Part shown: positions 52,384 through 63,780 of the stretch, one piece after another
How positions within the stretch are numbered: the stretch's first letter is position 1
Layout: each line of letters starts with the position of its first letter
NCBI RefSeq assembly: GCF_003086295.3
Contig: NC_092039.1
Coordinates: 69,707,649 to 69,771,648 of the forward strand
From: Arachis hypogaea
Taxonomy: Eukaryota; Streptophyta; Magnoliopsida; Fabales; Fabaceae
Direction: 5' to 3'
Length of the DNA: 64,000 nucleotides
Translations under genes and position numbers: made by a program
The notes under the pieces: generated by a model
What the model saw: the letters and a program-made list of their open reading frames with translations, nothing else
Told to the model about the DNA's origin: nothing
Databases searched by the model: none

Positions 52384-55300
52384 ACAACCAATTCTCAAGA
52401 TTCCTGGAAATCTTCAAGAAATTATAAATAAACATACCCTTTGCTGAGGCAATAGAGCAAATGCCAATCTATGCCAAGTTCTTAAAGGAGTTAATGACCA
52501 AAAAGAGAAGTTGGAAGAACAATGAGACTGTAGTACTCACAGAGGAATGCAGTGCCATCATCCAACACAAATTGCCCCAGAAATTGAAGGACCCTGGAAG
52601 CTTCCAAATCCCTTGTATCATTGGGGAAACCACTGTAGAAAAGGCTTTATGTGATCTAGGAGCCAGCATAAATCTAATGTCTCTAGCAATGATGAAAGAA
52701 ATGAAGATTGAGGAAGCTAAACCAACAAGAATGGCGTTACAACTGGTAGACAGATCATTCAAGTTTCCCCATGGGATAGTAGAAGATTTGTTAGTGAAGG
52801 TGGGGGATTTCATCTTTCCAGCGGATTTTGTGGTATTAGACATGGAGGAAGCAGCTAATACTTCCATCATTCTGGGAAGGCCATTCTTGGCCACTACCGG
52901 AGCCCTTATTGATGTCCAAAAGGGTGAACTTGTCCTTAGACTACATGATGAGAAATTGACATTCAATGTTTTTAAGGCCATGAGCTACCCACACAACTCA
53001 TTGGGAGAATGTATGAGGTTGGATTCCGTAGAGGCTTTGATACAAGAAATGCTCGAAGAAGAATTTGAAGCATCAACAGAAGAGGAATTAGCAGCAAGCG
53101 AAGAAGCTGCAGCTGCTAAAACACATGTTCAAGGGATACTAGAAGAAAAGGAGGGAAGAAAAGAAGTACCCAAACTGGAGCTTAAAACACTGCCAACCAC
53201 TCTCAAGTATGCTTACTTGGGAGAGAACAAAAGTTATCCAGTGATCATAAATTCAGCCTTCAGCCAAGAACAGGAAAAAGAGTTGCTTCAAGTCTTACAA
53301 AAACATAAGGATGCCATAGGATGGAAACTTGCTGACCTGAAAGGAATCAGTTCAGCCATATGCATGCATAAGATACTCCTGGAAGAAGGTGCCAAACCTT
53401 CCATTCAGCATCAAAGAAGGTTAAATCCAGCAATGAAAGAAGTGGTACAGAAAGAAGTTATGAAGTTGTGGCAGGGAGGAGTAATCTATCCAATTTCAGA
53501 TAGCCAGTGGGTCAGTCCAGTTCAAGTAGTTCCCAAGAAAGGAGGAATCACTGTGGTACCCAACGAAAGGAGTGAGCTAATACCTACAAGAACCATCACA
53601 GGCTGGAGAATGTGTATTGACTACAGGAAGCTTAATGAAGCCACAAGAAAGGATCATTTCCCACTTCCCTTCATGGATCAAATGCTGGAAAGACTTGCGG
53701 GACATGCATATTATTTTTTTCTAGATGGTTATTCAGGATATAACCAAATAGTGGTTGATCCAAGAGACCAAGAGAAAACATCCTTCACCTGCCCATATGG
53801 AGTGTTTGCTTACAGGCGCATGCCGTTTGGGCTATGTAATGCGCCTGCAACTTTTCAACGCTGCATGCTCTCCATCTTTTCAGACATGATAGATAAGTTC
53901 ATTGAAGTTTTCATGGAGGACTTCTCCGTATTTGGAGATTCCTTCCCCAGTTGCCTAAACCATCTTGCCTTGGTATTGAAAAGATGTCAAGAAACCAATT
54001 TAGTCTTGAACTGGGAAAAATGTCATTTCATGGTGACAGAGGGAATATTTCTTGGCCATAAGGTTTCTAATCAAGGCATTGAGGTAGACAGAGCTAAGGT
54101 GGAGCTAATTGAAAATTTACCTCTACCAAGTGATGTCAAGGCAATTAGGAGCTTTTTGGGACATGCTGGCTTCTACAGAAGATTTATTAAAGATTTTTCA
54201 AAGATAGCTAAGCCCTTAAGTAATCTCCTAATGTCTATTACACCATTTATTTTTGATGAAAAATGCATGCTAGCATTTGAAAACTTGAAAAAGAGGCTAT
54301 CCTCAGCTCCCATTATCACCCCACCTGATTGGAATTTACCATTCGAACTGATGTGTGATGCATCTGATTTTGCAGTTGGGGCAGTGTTGGGGTAGAGAAA
54401 AGAAAATTTGGTGAATGTCATATACTATACCAGCAAGGTCCTTAATGATACTCAAAGGAATTATACTACTACTGAAAAGGAATTGCTGGCAATAGTGTTT
54501 GCATTTGACAAATTTAGATCATATCTTATTGGCTCTAAAGTTATTGTTTTCACTGACCACACAGCACTCAAATATCTATTTGCTAAACAAGAGTCAAAAC
54601 CAAGACTAATCAGATGGATTTTATTGCTGCAGGAGTTCAACATTGAGATTAGAGACAAAAAGGGTGTGGAAAACAAAGTGGCAGATCATTTATCCAGAAT
54701 CCCTTGTGAGAAGAGTGATGCCCATGATACAAGTGTAAATGAATTTTTTCCAGATGAGCAGCTAATGATGATTCATAAAGCACCTTAGTTTGTAGATATT
54801 GCCAATTTTAAAGCAGCCGGTGACTTACCTCCTGGAATCAACAAATATTAAAGGAGGAAACTCATCAATGATGCCAAGTATTTCATATGGGATGAACCCT
54901 ATCTCTTTAAGAAATGCTCAGATGGAATCCTTAGGAGGTGCATCTCAGAAGAAAAGGGACGAAAGGTCCTGTGGGGTTGCCATAGTGCTAGTTATGAGGT
55001 CACTTTGGAGGAGAAAGAACTGCCGCAAAGGTACTGCAATGTGGGTTCTTTTGGCCCACTATTTTCAATGATGCCAAGAAATTGGTGAAAAGCTACAACG
55101 AATGCCAAAGGGCTGGGAACCTGCCCAAAAGAAATGAAATGCCACAGCAATATATTCTAGAACTTGAACTGTTTGATGTGTGGGGAATCGATTTCATGGG
55201 ACCATTCCCACCCTCATATTCAAACAGGTTTATCTTGGTGGCAGTGGACTATGTATCTAAGTGGGTAGAGGCAGTGGCAACCCCAGCTAATGACAACAAG

Positions 55301-56062
55301 GTAGTTATAAACTTCCTTCGAAAGAATATCTTTACCAGGTTTGGAGTCCCACAAGCTCTCATTAGCGACAGAGGAAGCCATTTCTGCAATAGACCATTGG
55401 AAGCCTTACTCCTGTGATATGGGGTGAAGCATAAGGTTGCCACACCTTATCATCCACAGACAAGTGGGCAAACAGAGATATCCAACCGAGAGTTGAAAAG
55501 GATTCTAGAGAAGACTATGGGGATATCAAGAAAAGTTTGGGCAAAGAGACTAGATGATGCTCTTTAGGCATACAGGACAGCCTTCAAAACACCAATTGGA
55601 ATGTCCCCATATCAACTAGTGTATGGTAAGGCTTGTCACTTGCCATTAGAGTTGCAGCACAAGGCCTCCTGGGCTCTTAAAACACTGAATTTAGATAGCA
55701 CTGCTGCTGGTGAAAAAAGGGTCCTACAGCTTCAAGAATTGGAAGAATTTAGGTATCAAGCCTATGAAAATACCAAGATTTACAAAGAAAAAGTAAAAAG
55801 GAGACATGATCTCAACTTGGTACCCAAAAGTTTTGAAGAAGGGCAACATGTGCTTCTTTACAACTCTAGACTGAAACTCTTTCCTGGGAAACTCAAATCA
55901 AGATGGTCGGGACCCTTTCTAGTCACAAAAGTCTCACCTTATGGACACATAGAAATAATGGAAGAAAACTCAAGGAGAAGGTTCACGATGAATGGGCAAA
56001 GACTCAAACACTACTTGGGCAGTATGGGGGAGACCCCCAAACAAAAGTACAACCTCAACTGA
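52384..56062 (+). pseudogene. G Pol: protease, reverse transcriptase, RNase H, integrase; several stops
   Basis: Protease with DLGAS at 52653-52667 and IILGRPFL. RT with WRMCIDYRKLNEATRKDHFP, FMEDFSVFG (53910-53921; the usual FMDD has its first Asp changed to Glu) and FLGHKV. RNase H with [21 protein letters not shown] and VADHLSRIP. Integrase core with [19 protein letters not shown] and TSGQTE, then [10 protein letters not shown] and an SH3-like tail ([14 protein letters not shown] to RLKHYLG). Stops: 52425, 54393, 54786, 54849, 55415, 55565. The frame moves between about 54850 and 55082, where the zinc-binding part of integrase is eroded. It cannot make a full Pol. Confidence 0.92.
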
Positions 56063-56102
56063 GGAAGGAATCGTCGAGCTAGAGACACTAAAAAAGCGCT
56101 TT

Positions 56103-56120
56103 GTTGAGAGGCAACCCAAC
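56103..56120 (+). ncRNA. Post-pol hairpin of G
   Basis: GTTGAG, loop AGGCAA, CCCAAC (one mismatch), 41 bases after the stop. Confidence 0.6.
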
Positions 56121-57658
56121 CTGAGGTAATTTTCTTTTCATAGGTCTTTTGATAAAAATGTCAAAGTGGGTTCTCTATAGTGTGAAGAGCTAAGTTTGGT
56201 GTTACACACCAAAAACAATACAAGAGTGAATATAGGGCTCTAAGTTTGGTGTCCCACCAAAACCTCAGCCTAAGAGTGCATTACAGCCCTTAATGATGAA
56301 GCATTGCTCTAGCAATTAGAGAACTCATTTGACAGAGGCTTAGCCTCTAATACATAAATTGTCTTTTTTAACTCATAGTGTTTCAGAATAAAAAGCACAC
56401 AAAGTTATTGCATACATCCAATTTGTCAAGGTAAGCAAGGAACTAAGTTTGGTGTTCACACACCAAGCTAAGCTCAGAAGCTCACACATACACATGCATG
56501 CTAACTCTTTTCCAAGTGCTTAGAGAACAAGCAACTTTCAATAGTGTTACAGGATTCCAATCAACCCCAGGGGATGAGCATACCTCATTATCCAAGGAAA
56601 CAGACAAAGACGTGATTGCTAGGACGATAACGCCAAGGAAGATATCATGAGGTTGTATCAAACCATCTCGAAATACCGAACTCTAAGTGAAAATTGATTG
56701 AATGAAACCTGCATATTGTACTTGTTCTTCCTTATTCACATCCTAGTGTGCTAACATAATGTCTTGAATGCTCACTTTCATCTTTCTTACTTGCATGCTT
56801 GTCTCTTTAAGTTAATCAAAAAAAGAAAATGTTATAGGAAGAACAAGAGTGGAGTCATTTCGTGAAGTGCATTCTGAATGTTTGTGGTAGGTTGATTAGT
56901 AAGCTAAGTTGGTTCACCAAGAAAGGAAAGAAAGCAACTATCCATCCTAAGTCCTATGTTTGAGACACATTCTTTGAGGCTAGCTAAACAATAAGATCCC
57001 AACAAGAAAAGAAAAAGAGTAATACAAGTGAAAATAAGAAAAAGAACACAATAAGAAACAATGCTAGGCACCAAGGGTTTCAAAATTGAGGCATGTGTTT
57101 GTGGTGTTTATGTACAAGGGATATACTTGGATGAATAAGCTCTTAGGGGTGCCTTATCACTTGGTAACTTGGATTAACTAATCCAGGATTATCAGCTGAA
57201 AGTCCACTATCAAGAGTAACCCTTGTTACAGAGCACTTAGTAACCCAAAGAGGTGCTAGACACCAAGGTCTCAAGAAAGAAAGAATAACAAACCATGTGC
57301 CTGTGGTGTGTATGTATGAGGGAAAGAGACTTGAGGGAGTAAGTCCTTAGGGGTGTCTTAACACCTAGCACCTTAAAACCAACTGGTTTGGGAGTGTTGG
57401 CTGAAAGCTTATCATAAAGAGTCGCCCTCTTACAAAGCACCTAGCAAAAAGAAAAATAAACTTTGAAAAAAAGAAGAGAAGGATCAATAAGAAAGAAGCC
57501 TCAAGGGATGCAATCAAGAGAGTGACTAGGGATTTGATAAAGGCTTAAAACCTAAAAGGAAAGAACCTAAGTTGCTATGCATGAAATGCCATGAACCAGG
57601 AATGCTACTTCCATTTTATCTTCTTGTTCTTTCATTTCATTTTTCTTATGCTTCAGTA
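56121..57658 (+). other. G 3' untranslated region with three PPT-like hairpins
   Basis: Perfect hairpins at 56195-56213 (loop TAC), 56245-56261 (TCC) and 56449-56466 (TCAC). A decayed pre-PPT hairpin at 56508-56528. Two diverged copies of a block around 'gtgtttatgtac' / 'gtgtgtatgtatgagg' (57080-57420). No gene. Confidence 0.7.
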
Positions 57659-57695
57659 CTTGCTTAGGGACAAGCAAGCTTTAAGTTTGGTGTTG
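57659..57695 (+). promoter_or_regulatory. G pre-PPT hairpin and polypurine tract
   Basis: CTTGCTT and AAGCAAG (57659-57678) around AGGGAC, then CTTTAAGTTTGGTGTTG at the LTR start TGATGCCAGGG. Confidence 0.75.
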
Positions 57696-57887
57696 TGATG
57701 CCAGGGCATCTAAGCCAGTTTCACTGACCTTTTCTTTACTATTTTAGGGTAGTTTCATGCATTTTCCTAGTGAATAAGGCAAGTTTTGGGTGAAAATATA
57801 CTTACACCTTCATTTAAGCAACTATCGTGAATTTTGCATGATTTCATGAGATTTTTTGCCAGAATTGCATGATAACTTGATGATGCA
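57696..57887 (+). repeat. G 3' LTR, first 192 bp
   Basis: Begins TGATGCCAGGGC right after the PPT; cut by H. The rest is outside the window. Confidence 0.75.
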
Positions 57888-58836
57888 TGACGAATGAATT
57901 TTTGCCGGTATAGAAATTTTTCAAGTAATCAATCGTAGTATAGTCTAAACCGACGCAAAATCCATCATCAAACAAATCTACAATCTATAATCGAGAGTAT
58001 TAGTCCCGAGTCGTTCTTCCCTAGGAATGCTACAAGGATGCATGCTATTGGTTAAGTGGTTTTTTGTGGTTTAAAGAGTGTGGCACAAAAGTGTGAATAA
58101 AAGAAAACAACAATCAATCAATATTAAAAACCTTGGCCAAGGTTGAACATTGGAAGTCCCATCACTATAGCTTCATTCAATTGTGATAACAAAGGAGTGT
58201 TGCTTTACTTAGTTAACCCCTAATTATAGAGGAAAGTCAAGTAAAAGTAATTAACTTGAGTCACAAGTTCTAGTCTCACCCTAGGGAAGTCTAGCTTTAG
58301 TGCACTCTAAGTCAATTAGCAATCCTCAATTCTTAATCAACAATTGACATCCATTATTCAAGTGTCTCCAATGACTCAACCACTAGGCCAAGTGAGGGAA
58401 TACTACCCCATATCTAAAGTTGGCATTTTCTCAAACACTTGGAGGACAAGAATGAAAGACATAGTAAAATGGGGAGAAAAGGATTAGAATCAAAGCAATT
58501 CAACACAAGAGATTAACAACAATCAACAATGAACAACAATGAAAAGGAAATCTTCAATGAATCAATAGAATCCAAAACAACAAAGTTAAAACCTAAGATC
58601 TATGACATTTGAACAATTACAAACACTAATGAGATTAGAGAAGAGGATCTACAACATGAACAAAGTAAATTGAATGTTGTAATAGATCTCACCAAGGAAT
58701 GGTTGAGAATTGAGAAGATGAAGATGAATCCTAGAGAGAAGTTGGAGTTTCTCTCTCTACAAAATGTAACTAACTAAAAAAAATATCTATCTAATGATCT
58801 AAAATTAGTCTATGGAAGTGAATGTGTGTCAATGTG

Positions 58837-58870
58837 TGAATGAATGAATGAATGAATGAATGAATGAATG
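58837..58870. repeat. Microsatellite (TGAA)8.5
   Basis: 34 bp of uninterrupted tetranucleotide repeat just downstream of the H TATA box, in the predicted transcript start area. Confidence 0.9.
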
Positions 58871-58893
58871 TCAATCCCCTTCAATTCTTGGCT

Positions 58894-58916
58894 CTTATAT
58901 GCATTTTGGCGCCAAA
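58894..58916 (-). promoter_or_regulatory. H LTR promoter: E2F-like palindrome and TATA box
   Basis: TTTGGCGCCAAA (58905-58916) four bases from ATATAAG (58894-58900 on the minus strand). Same pair as in D2. Confidence 0.5.
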
Positions 58917-59371
58917 GTTGGTTGCTAAAACCTCCCAAAATTGCCAGACACGTGCTGTAATAAAAGAATCACGTGCAGGCTACGACGCGTGCGCGCACGG
59001 TACGCGTGCGCGTCCTTGGCCAATTCTGCAATGTGCGCGCGAGCGCCTTGTGCGCGTACGCGTGCTCGGCTGAGATCAACTCTTGGCTTTTTGTGCTTCT
59101 CTCCACTTGCATGCTTCCTTCCTTGCTTCCTTTGATCCATGCCTAGCCTATTTCAATCCTGGAATTACTAACAAACACATCAAGGCATCTTATGGAATCA
59201 AAGAGAAATTTAGAATTCATCAAAATAAGGTTTAAAAGCATGTTTTTTACACTTAAGCACAAATATGGGAGAGATAACAAAACTATGCTAATTCATAGGC
59301 TAAATGTGGCAAAAGGTTATCAAAATGCTCTGAATTTAATACAAAACAAACCGTCAAATTGGGGTTTGTCA

Positions 59372-59410
59372 ACCTCCCCACACTTAAACCTTAGCATGTC
59401 CTCATGCTAA
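59372..59410 (-). promoter_or_regulatory. H pre-PPT hairpin and polypurine tract
   Basis: On the minus strand TTAGCATG, loop AGGA, CATGCTAA (59391-59410): a perfect 8-bp stem, then GTTTAAGTGTGGGGAGGT. Confidence 0.8.
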
Positions 59411-61160
59411 AATAAGAAGGAACTAAAGGTGATGACATTTAATGCAACTAAACTACATGAATCCTATCTAAATGCAACTACCTAAAATAAGTGCAAATGC
59501 TTAATTCAAACATGTCAAATTGCCAAGAGAGCATGTGTAAGCACAAGGGCTAGGCAATAGGAATTAATTCCAAACCACAATTGTATTGAATTATCAAAAA
59601 GGATTTAAACTTGCAAGAATATAGATAATATGGGTGAGCACATGTGATTGAACTTTTGAACCCTCACCGGATATGTGTATCCGCTCTATTCACTCAAGTG
59701 TTTAAGGGTCAATCACTCAATTCTCTTCTAATCAAGCTTTCCAAAATTTGATTTTCTTCTAACAATCAACATTTACTCAATGCATGCATACATTCATCAT
59801 GAGGTCTTTCATTTAGGTTGTAATGGGGTTAGGGTCAAGGTAGGATCATTTATGGTTAAGTGGGCTAAGGTTTGAATCTTTGATTAGCATAGACTTCCCC
59901 ACCTAACTATATGATGACCTATACAAATTTAAACTACTTTAACTACCCATTCTTCACTTTTTCTTACATATTCATGCATCCTTATTTGATTCATGACACC
60001 TATGCATTGATCCCTTTTTATTGACTTCACTTTGGGGCATTTTGTCCCCTTCTTTATTATTTTTCCTTCTTTTTCCATATACAATTTTTTTTCTTTTCTT
60101 TCACTTTTATTTCCTTTTCTTTTCATCATTTTTTTTCTTTCATTTCTTTTTCTTTTGTCAAACTATATACAAGAACATCAATGCACAAGGTCTATTCATT
60201 TAATCAATACATGAGTATGTACCCAATTCCTAAACATAAAAGTGTACTACCCCTTTTATCCCCTCCAATGTTCCCAAACCTCACCAACTTTGAATAATAA
60301 ACACTCTCACTAGCCTAGGCTAATCAAAGATCCAAACAAGGATTTTTTTCATTGGTTTTCCGCCTTAGGCTTGTAATGAGCTAAATTGAGAACAAGTTGG
60401 TTAAGCATAGGCTCAAAATTGGCTAACAATGGAGAATAAAAGGTTGGCTATTTGGGTAAGTGGCTAATGAAGTAGTGGCCTCAATCATATAAATGCATAA
60501 ATACACGAAATAAATGGACATATAGAATCAAACAAATCAAGGATTACAATCATAGAAAGAGAACAATTTCACACAAGAATGGAAAATAAGTGGTTATAAA
60601 ATGTAACCACATCAATAGGCTCAAGTCTCACAAGCTTGTGTTCTTAGTTCAATACATGCTTCACAAAGTATGAAATTCAAGCAAGTTTTACCAAAAATTT
60701 TCTTTTCAATCAATTGGGTTAATGCCCTATATTTGAACTTCTTGAAAACTTTCAATATTTGAATAAGCATTGTTGTGATTGAAAAATTCAAAAAATTTCT
60801 TAGTTCACCCTTTCCCTTTTTCACTTAAAATCAATTTCTTATACAAAAAGGGTGACTAAATATTTACAATTCAAATATGATTTCTAATCACAACCACGAA
60901 TTAAAAAGAAAAATATGCAAAAATGTATAAAGAAAGATTCAACTAAAAGTAAAAGTATGAAGTCTATCATCTAAAACATCTAAAGATATCCATAAGCATC
61001 AAAGTATCTAAAATCCAAAATAAATCCAAAATAAGCAGTAAAAGTATCAAGCAGTAAAAGTGTCCAAAATAAACTCAAAATACATCAAATGTATACAAAA
61101 AGTGTGCAAAGTAAGATAGCTAGCAAAGTGTTCACCGGTATCTAATGATGCCACCGGCTG
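59411..61160 (-). other. H 3' untranslated region
   Basis: Order as in D1, including the A/G tract (T/C on the plus strand at 60040-60170). No gene. Confidence 0.72.
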
Positions 61161-61198
61161 CCTCCCCACACTTAAGATTAAGCATCGTCCTCGATGCT
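61161..61198 (-). promoter_or_regulatory. H internal PPT-like motif with hairpin
   Basis: On the minus strand AGCATCG, loop AGGA, CGATGCT (61181-61198), then CTTAAGTGTGGGGAGG. The hairpin overlaps the ORF2 stop codon. Confidence 0.72.
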
Positions 61199-62498
61199 AA
61201 TCCTGAGGATCAGGGATAGGTACACCGGTAGGCTCTAGCTGTGGCTGTGGTACCGGCTGGGACTCCTGTGTCTGAGGTGGTGCATCCATATGTGCTGGCT
61301 CATCCGCAGGAATACCCTCAGTCAGTAAATTTGTCTCCTCATCGGAACCGGAAGACTCTGGTAGAGGGGGCAGCTCAAGGCCCTGAGCCACAAACATCTG
61401 GTCAATCCGATCCAGGCGACGCATGATCTGGCACTTACTGCGCTCCATGTACCGGAAGAGACGCTGAACTAATAAGTACATCGGCTGAGGTGCGGCTGCG
61501 GTAGATGCTCCTGCAGGGGCTGATGATGAAGAGGGTCCAGCTCCCGCAACTGCTGCTCTGGCTCGAGATCTCCGGCGCGAGGCGGGCCTCTCATGCACCC
61601 AGGATCCCCATGGAATAGTAACTGGCTCCTTCTGAGGGAGCGGTGGAGGGGGTGATACATCATCCTGGTGCCACGGAACTCCGGCCCGCTGAATCATCTG
61701 AGTAACCAGAACCGGAAACGGAAAGATACCTCGGATGTGGGCTCTCCACATGAACCGCCTGATCAGCTGGGGGTAGTAGACCTCTCTCCCCTCCATCACA
61801 CAGCTGATCAGGATCAACATAGCAACTGGGATCTCTGTGAAGTGAGTCGTAGGCATGACGTAATGGGCGAAAATCTGCTGCCAAGTCTTGGCCTCTCGGC
61901 TCAGATAACTAAAGTGCATCCCCTTGGGTGCCGTGTTATCGGCATCCATAACCCAAGGAGCATCTGGAGTGGCTACCACTGCCCTCAATGCCTCAAAGTC
62001 AAAAGTCATGCAGTGAAGATCTATCTCGGCCTGCATGAATGCATCAGTGTCACTGGTCTTAGGCCGGCAAGTAAGGGCATCCTCTATGGCCTGCTCTGTG
62101 ATGGGTACCTCAATCCCCCTAACAAATACCGAATCAAGGGAGTGGCGGAAGAAATTGCAGTAGAACTCCTGTACCCAAGACCGGTTCACCCGGCTCAATT
62201 CCCTATCCAGAAAAGTCAAACCCATCCGGTCAATACGCTGGTGGATGATGTCGGCCAAATCTGATGGAATAAGCAGTTTCTTCTCAGTATTCAGATTCTT
62301 TGAATTGTAGCTTGGGAATCTGAGTTCACAATAGAGATTGGGGAATTTGACCGTATCCTGAGCCGGTAATAATTGATTTGCCTTATCTATGTCATTCAGA
62401 GGGTTTTGAGCATAGGCAAGCAATGAGGCAAAAGTGGGGTTTGGGATTTTCTTTCTCTTTTTGGAAGATGATGCTTTTCCTTTCCCTTTATCCGACAT
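61197..62498 (-). CDS. H ORF2, 'putative plant transposon protein'-like, intact
   Basis: 433 residues. The ATG at 62498 is chosen because MSDKGKGKASSSKKRKK aligns with MSDSQGRGKGKV of B2 and follows a conserved TTTTTCAGG acceptor; an upstream in-frame ATG lies in the candidate intron. Basic N-terminus; core with RSWVQEFYCNFF, WVMDADNTAPKGMHF, TWQQIFAHYVMP and IRGIFPFPVLVTQMIQR; then an Arg/Ala/Ser-rich linker, a helical stretch (LLVQRLFRYMERSKCQ) and an acidic Pro/Gln-rich end. Likely member of the plant Transposase_32 family (from memory). No signal peptide, membrane segment or known catalytic motif is seen. It is the only unbroken ORF2 in the window. Confidence 0.75.
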   Translation of the reverse strand: MSDKGKGKASSSKKRKKIPNPTFASLLAYAQNPLNDIDKANQLLPAQDTVKFPNLYCELRFPSYNSKNLNTEKKLLIPSDLADIIHQRIDRMGLTFLDRELSRVNRSWVQEFYCNFFRHSLDSVFVRGIEVPITEQAIEDALTCRPKTSDTDAFMQAEIDLHCMTFDFEALRAVVATPDAPWVMDADNTAPKGMHFSYLSREAKTWQQIFAHYVMPTTHFTEIPVAMLILISCVMEGREVYYPQLIRRFMWRAHIRGIFPFPVLVTQMIQRAGVPWHQDDVSPPPPLPQKEPVTIPWGSWVHERPASRRRSRARAAVAGAGPSSSSAPAGASTAAAPQPMYLLVQRLFRYMERSKCQIMRRLDRIDQMFVAQGLELPPLPESSGSDEETNLLTEGIPADEPAHMDAPPQTQESQPVPQPQLEPTGVPIPDPQD

Positions 62499-62499
62499 C

Positions 62500-63292
62500 C
62501 TGAAAAATGGAATAAAATATAGGCATTTAAGCATTTAGCATGAAGCAAGTAAAACATGTTCAGGATGTAAAATAGATGGCTAAACATGATGTGAATAGAA
62601 TTTGGAACATGGATGATAAGCAAAAAAAAAAACAGAAAACATAGCCCTACCAAGTGTTCCATATTTCAAACAATGTGCACAATTTCTAAAGAATAAGCAT
62701 GTTCATCATCATGACTCAAAAGAATGGTCAAAAGGGTTAAAATGCAAGTAAGAGTGAAGTTGGTGAGTAAGAAGTCAGTGATTTAGAAAATGTGGAATTA
62801 GAGGTTAGTAGCATGATGAGAGATGCACCTTTCAAGCACACAAATCATGTTTACAATGTTTATGCAAATCCCGGAAATCAAAATTAACGAGAATTAGCCC
62901 AAAATTCGTAATAAAGATCAAAATGAGATTAAATTTCTAGAAATTTGGGCAGCATCTCGGCTTAAAATTGGACGTTCCCGGGAGGCAAAATAGCACAAAC
63001 AGCAACATTATAGTATCAACCAATCACAGTAGCAATAATAAGGCATTCAGGCAGCACAGATTGCATACAGAGCAACTCAAAATTCGCACTTAGCAGACAA
63101 GCAAACAAACAGAAAATAAACACAAACGGAGCACTTATCAGGCCTAGAATCCTCTATCCAGCCCTAGCTACCTAACCGCAGTTATTTCTAACTAATCCTA
63201 ACATACAACATTTGAATGCAGACTATCTAACAGGAAATTAAAGTAATTAACAGAAATGAAAAATTAATGAAAACGAAAATTGGAGCAGGAAC
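62500..63292 (-). other. Candidate intron before H ORF2
   Basis: Minus-strand donor CCCAG|GTTCC at 63293/63292 and acceptor TTTTTCAG|GATG at 62500/62499. 793 bp, T-rich on the sense strand. Shares boundaries and an internal block with 27010-28024 of B2. Confidence 0.5.
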
Positions 63293-63780
63293 CTGGGACG
63301 GGGGAGAACCGAGACTGGAAAGGGGAAATGGGACTGGGCACGGCAGAATCACTAAGAGTTGCCGCCGTGGACGGTGGCGGTCAGTGGGTGACGGCGGTGG
63401 CGGTTTGCAGGAGAGCAGGGGGAGAGAGAGAAGGCGGCGGGTGAGTGAGTGGTGCCGAGTGGTTGAGAGAGAGAGAGTGAATGAGAGTGGCCGTGAGGAG
63501 ACAGAGATGGGGGTAGGCCGTCTAGTGATGGCTGCCGGCGAAGCAGCGGCGGCCGAAGTGGATGAGAGAGAAGGGAGGAATCAGAGGAGGGGGGTGATAG
63601 GAAGAAGATAGATAGGGAGAAGAGGAGAGAGGAGAGGGAAGGTGGGGCAGCCGTGCGGTGGTGGTCGACGGCAGAGCAGGGAGGTTATGGGGTTGTGGGA
63701 GTTGCAGAAATGGAAATGGAGGTTGAGGAGGAAGAAGAGCGCGACTGCGCGACGCTCGTTGAGCGTTAGGGTTATCACAA
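63293..63780 (-). other. H leader of the ORF2 unit
   Basis: Pyrimidine-rich on the minus strand, with CCGCCGCC and CTCTCTCT runs, like 9291-9642 in B2. Probably a 5' UTR; long frames reflect composition. Confidence 0.4.

Larger units (their letters stand above)
52384..57887 (+). mobile_element. G, 3' two-thirds of a Gag-Pol element
   Basis: End of gag, protease, RT, RNase H, integrase, 3' UTR, PPT and the first 192 bp of the 3' LTR. The left part was lost at the 38286 rearrangement or lies elsewhere; the LTR is interrupted by H at 57888. The only copy of RT and integrase in the window, and the likely type of helper for E and F given shared tail, hairpins and PPT. Confidence 0.87.
57888..59371 (-). 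repeat. H 3' LTR
   Basis: 1484 bp. Minus strand TGACAAACCCC (59371) to CATTCGTCA (57888). CG palindromes at 58985-59060, E2F-like palindrome and TATA box at 58894-58916. Related to D2 around the promoter and at both ends. Confidence 0.85.

Noticed and set aside
61668..62264. 198-residue plus-strand frame
   Set aside because: Antisense of the intact H ORF2, which has homologues in B and A.
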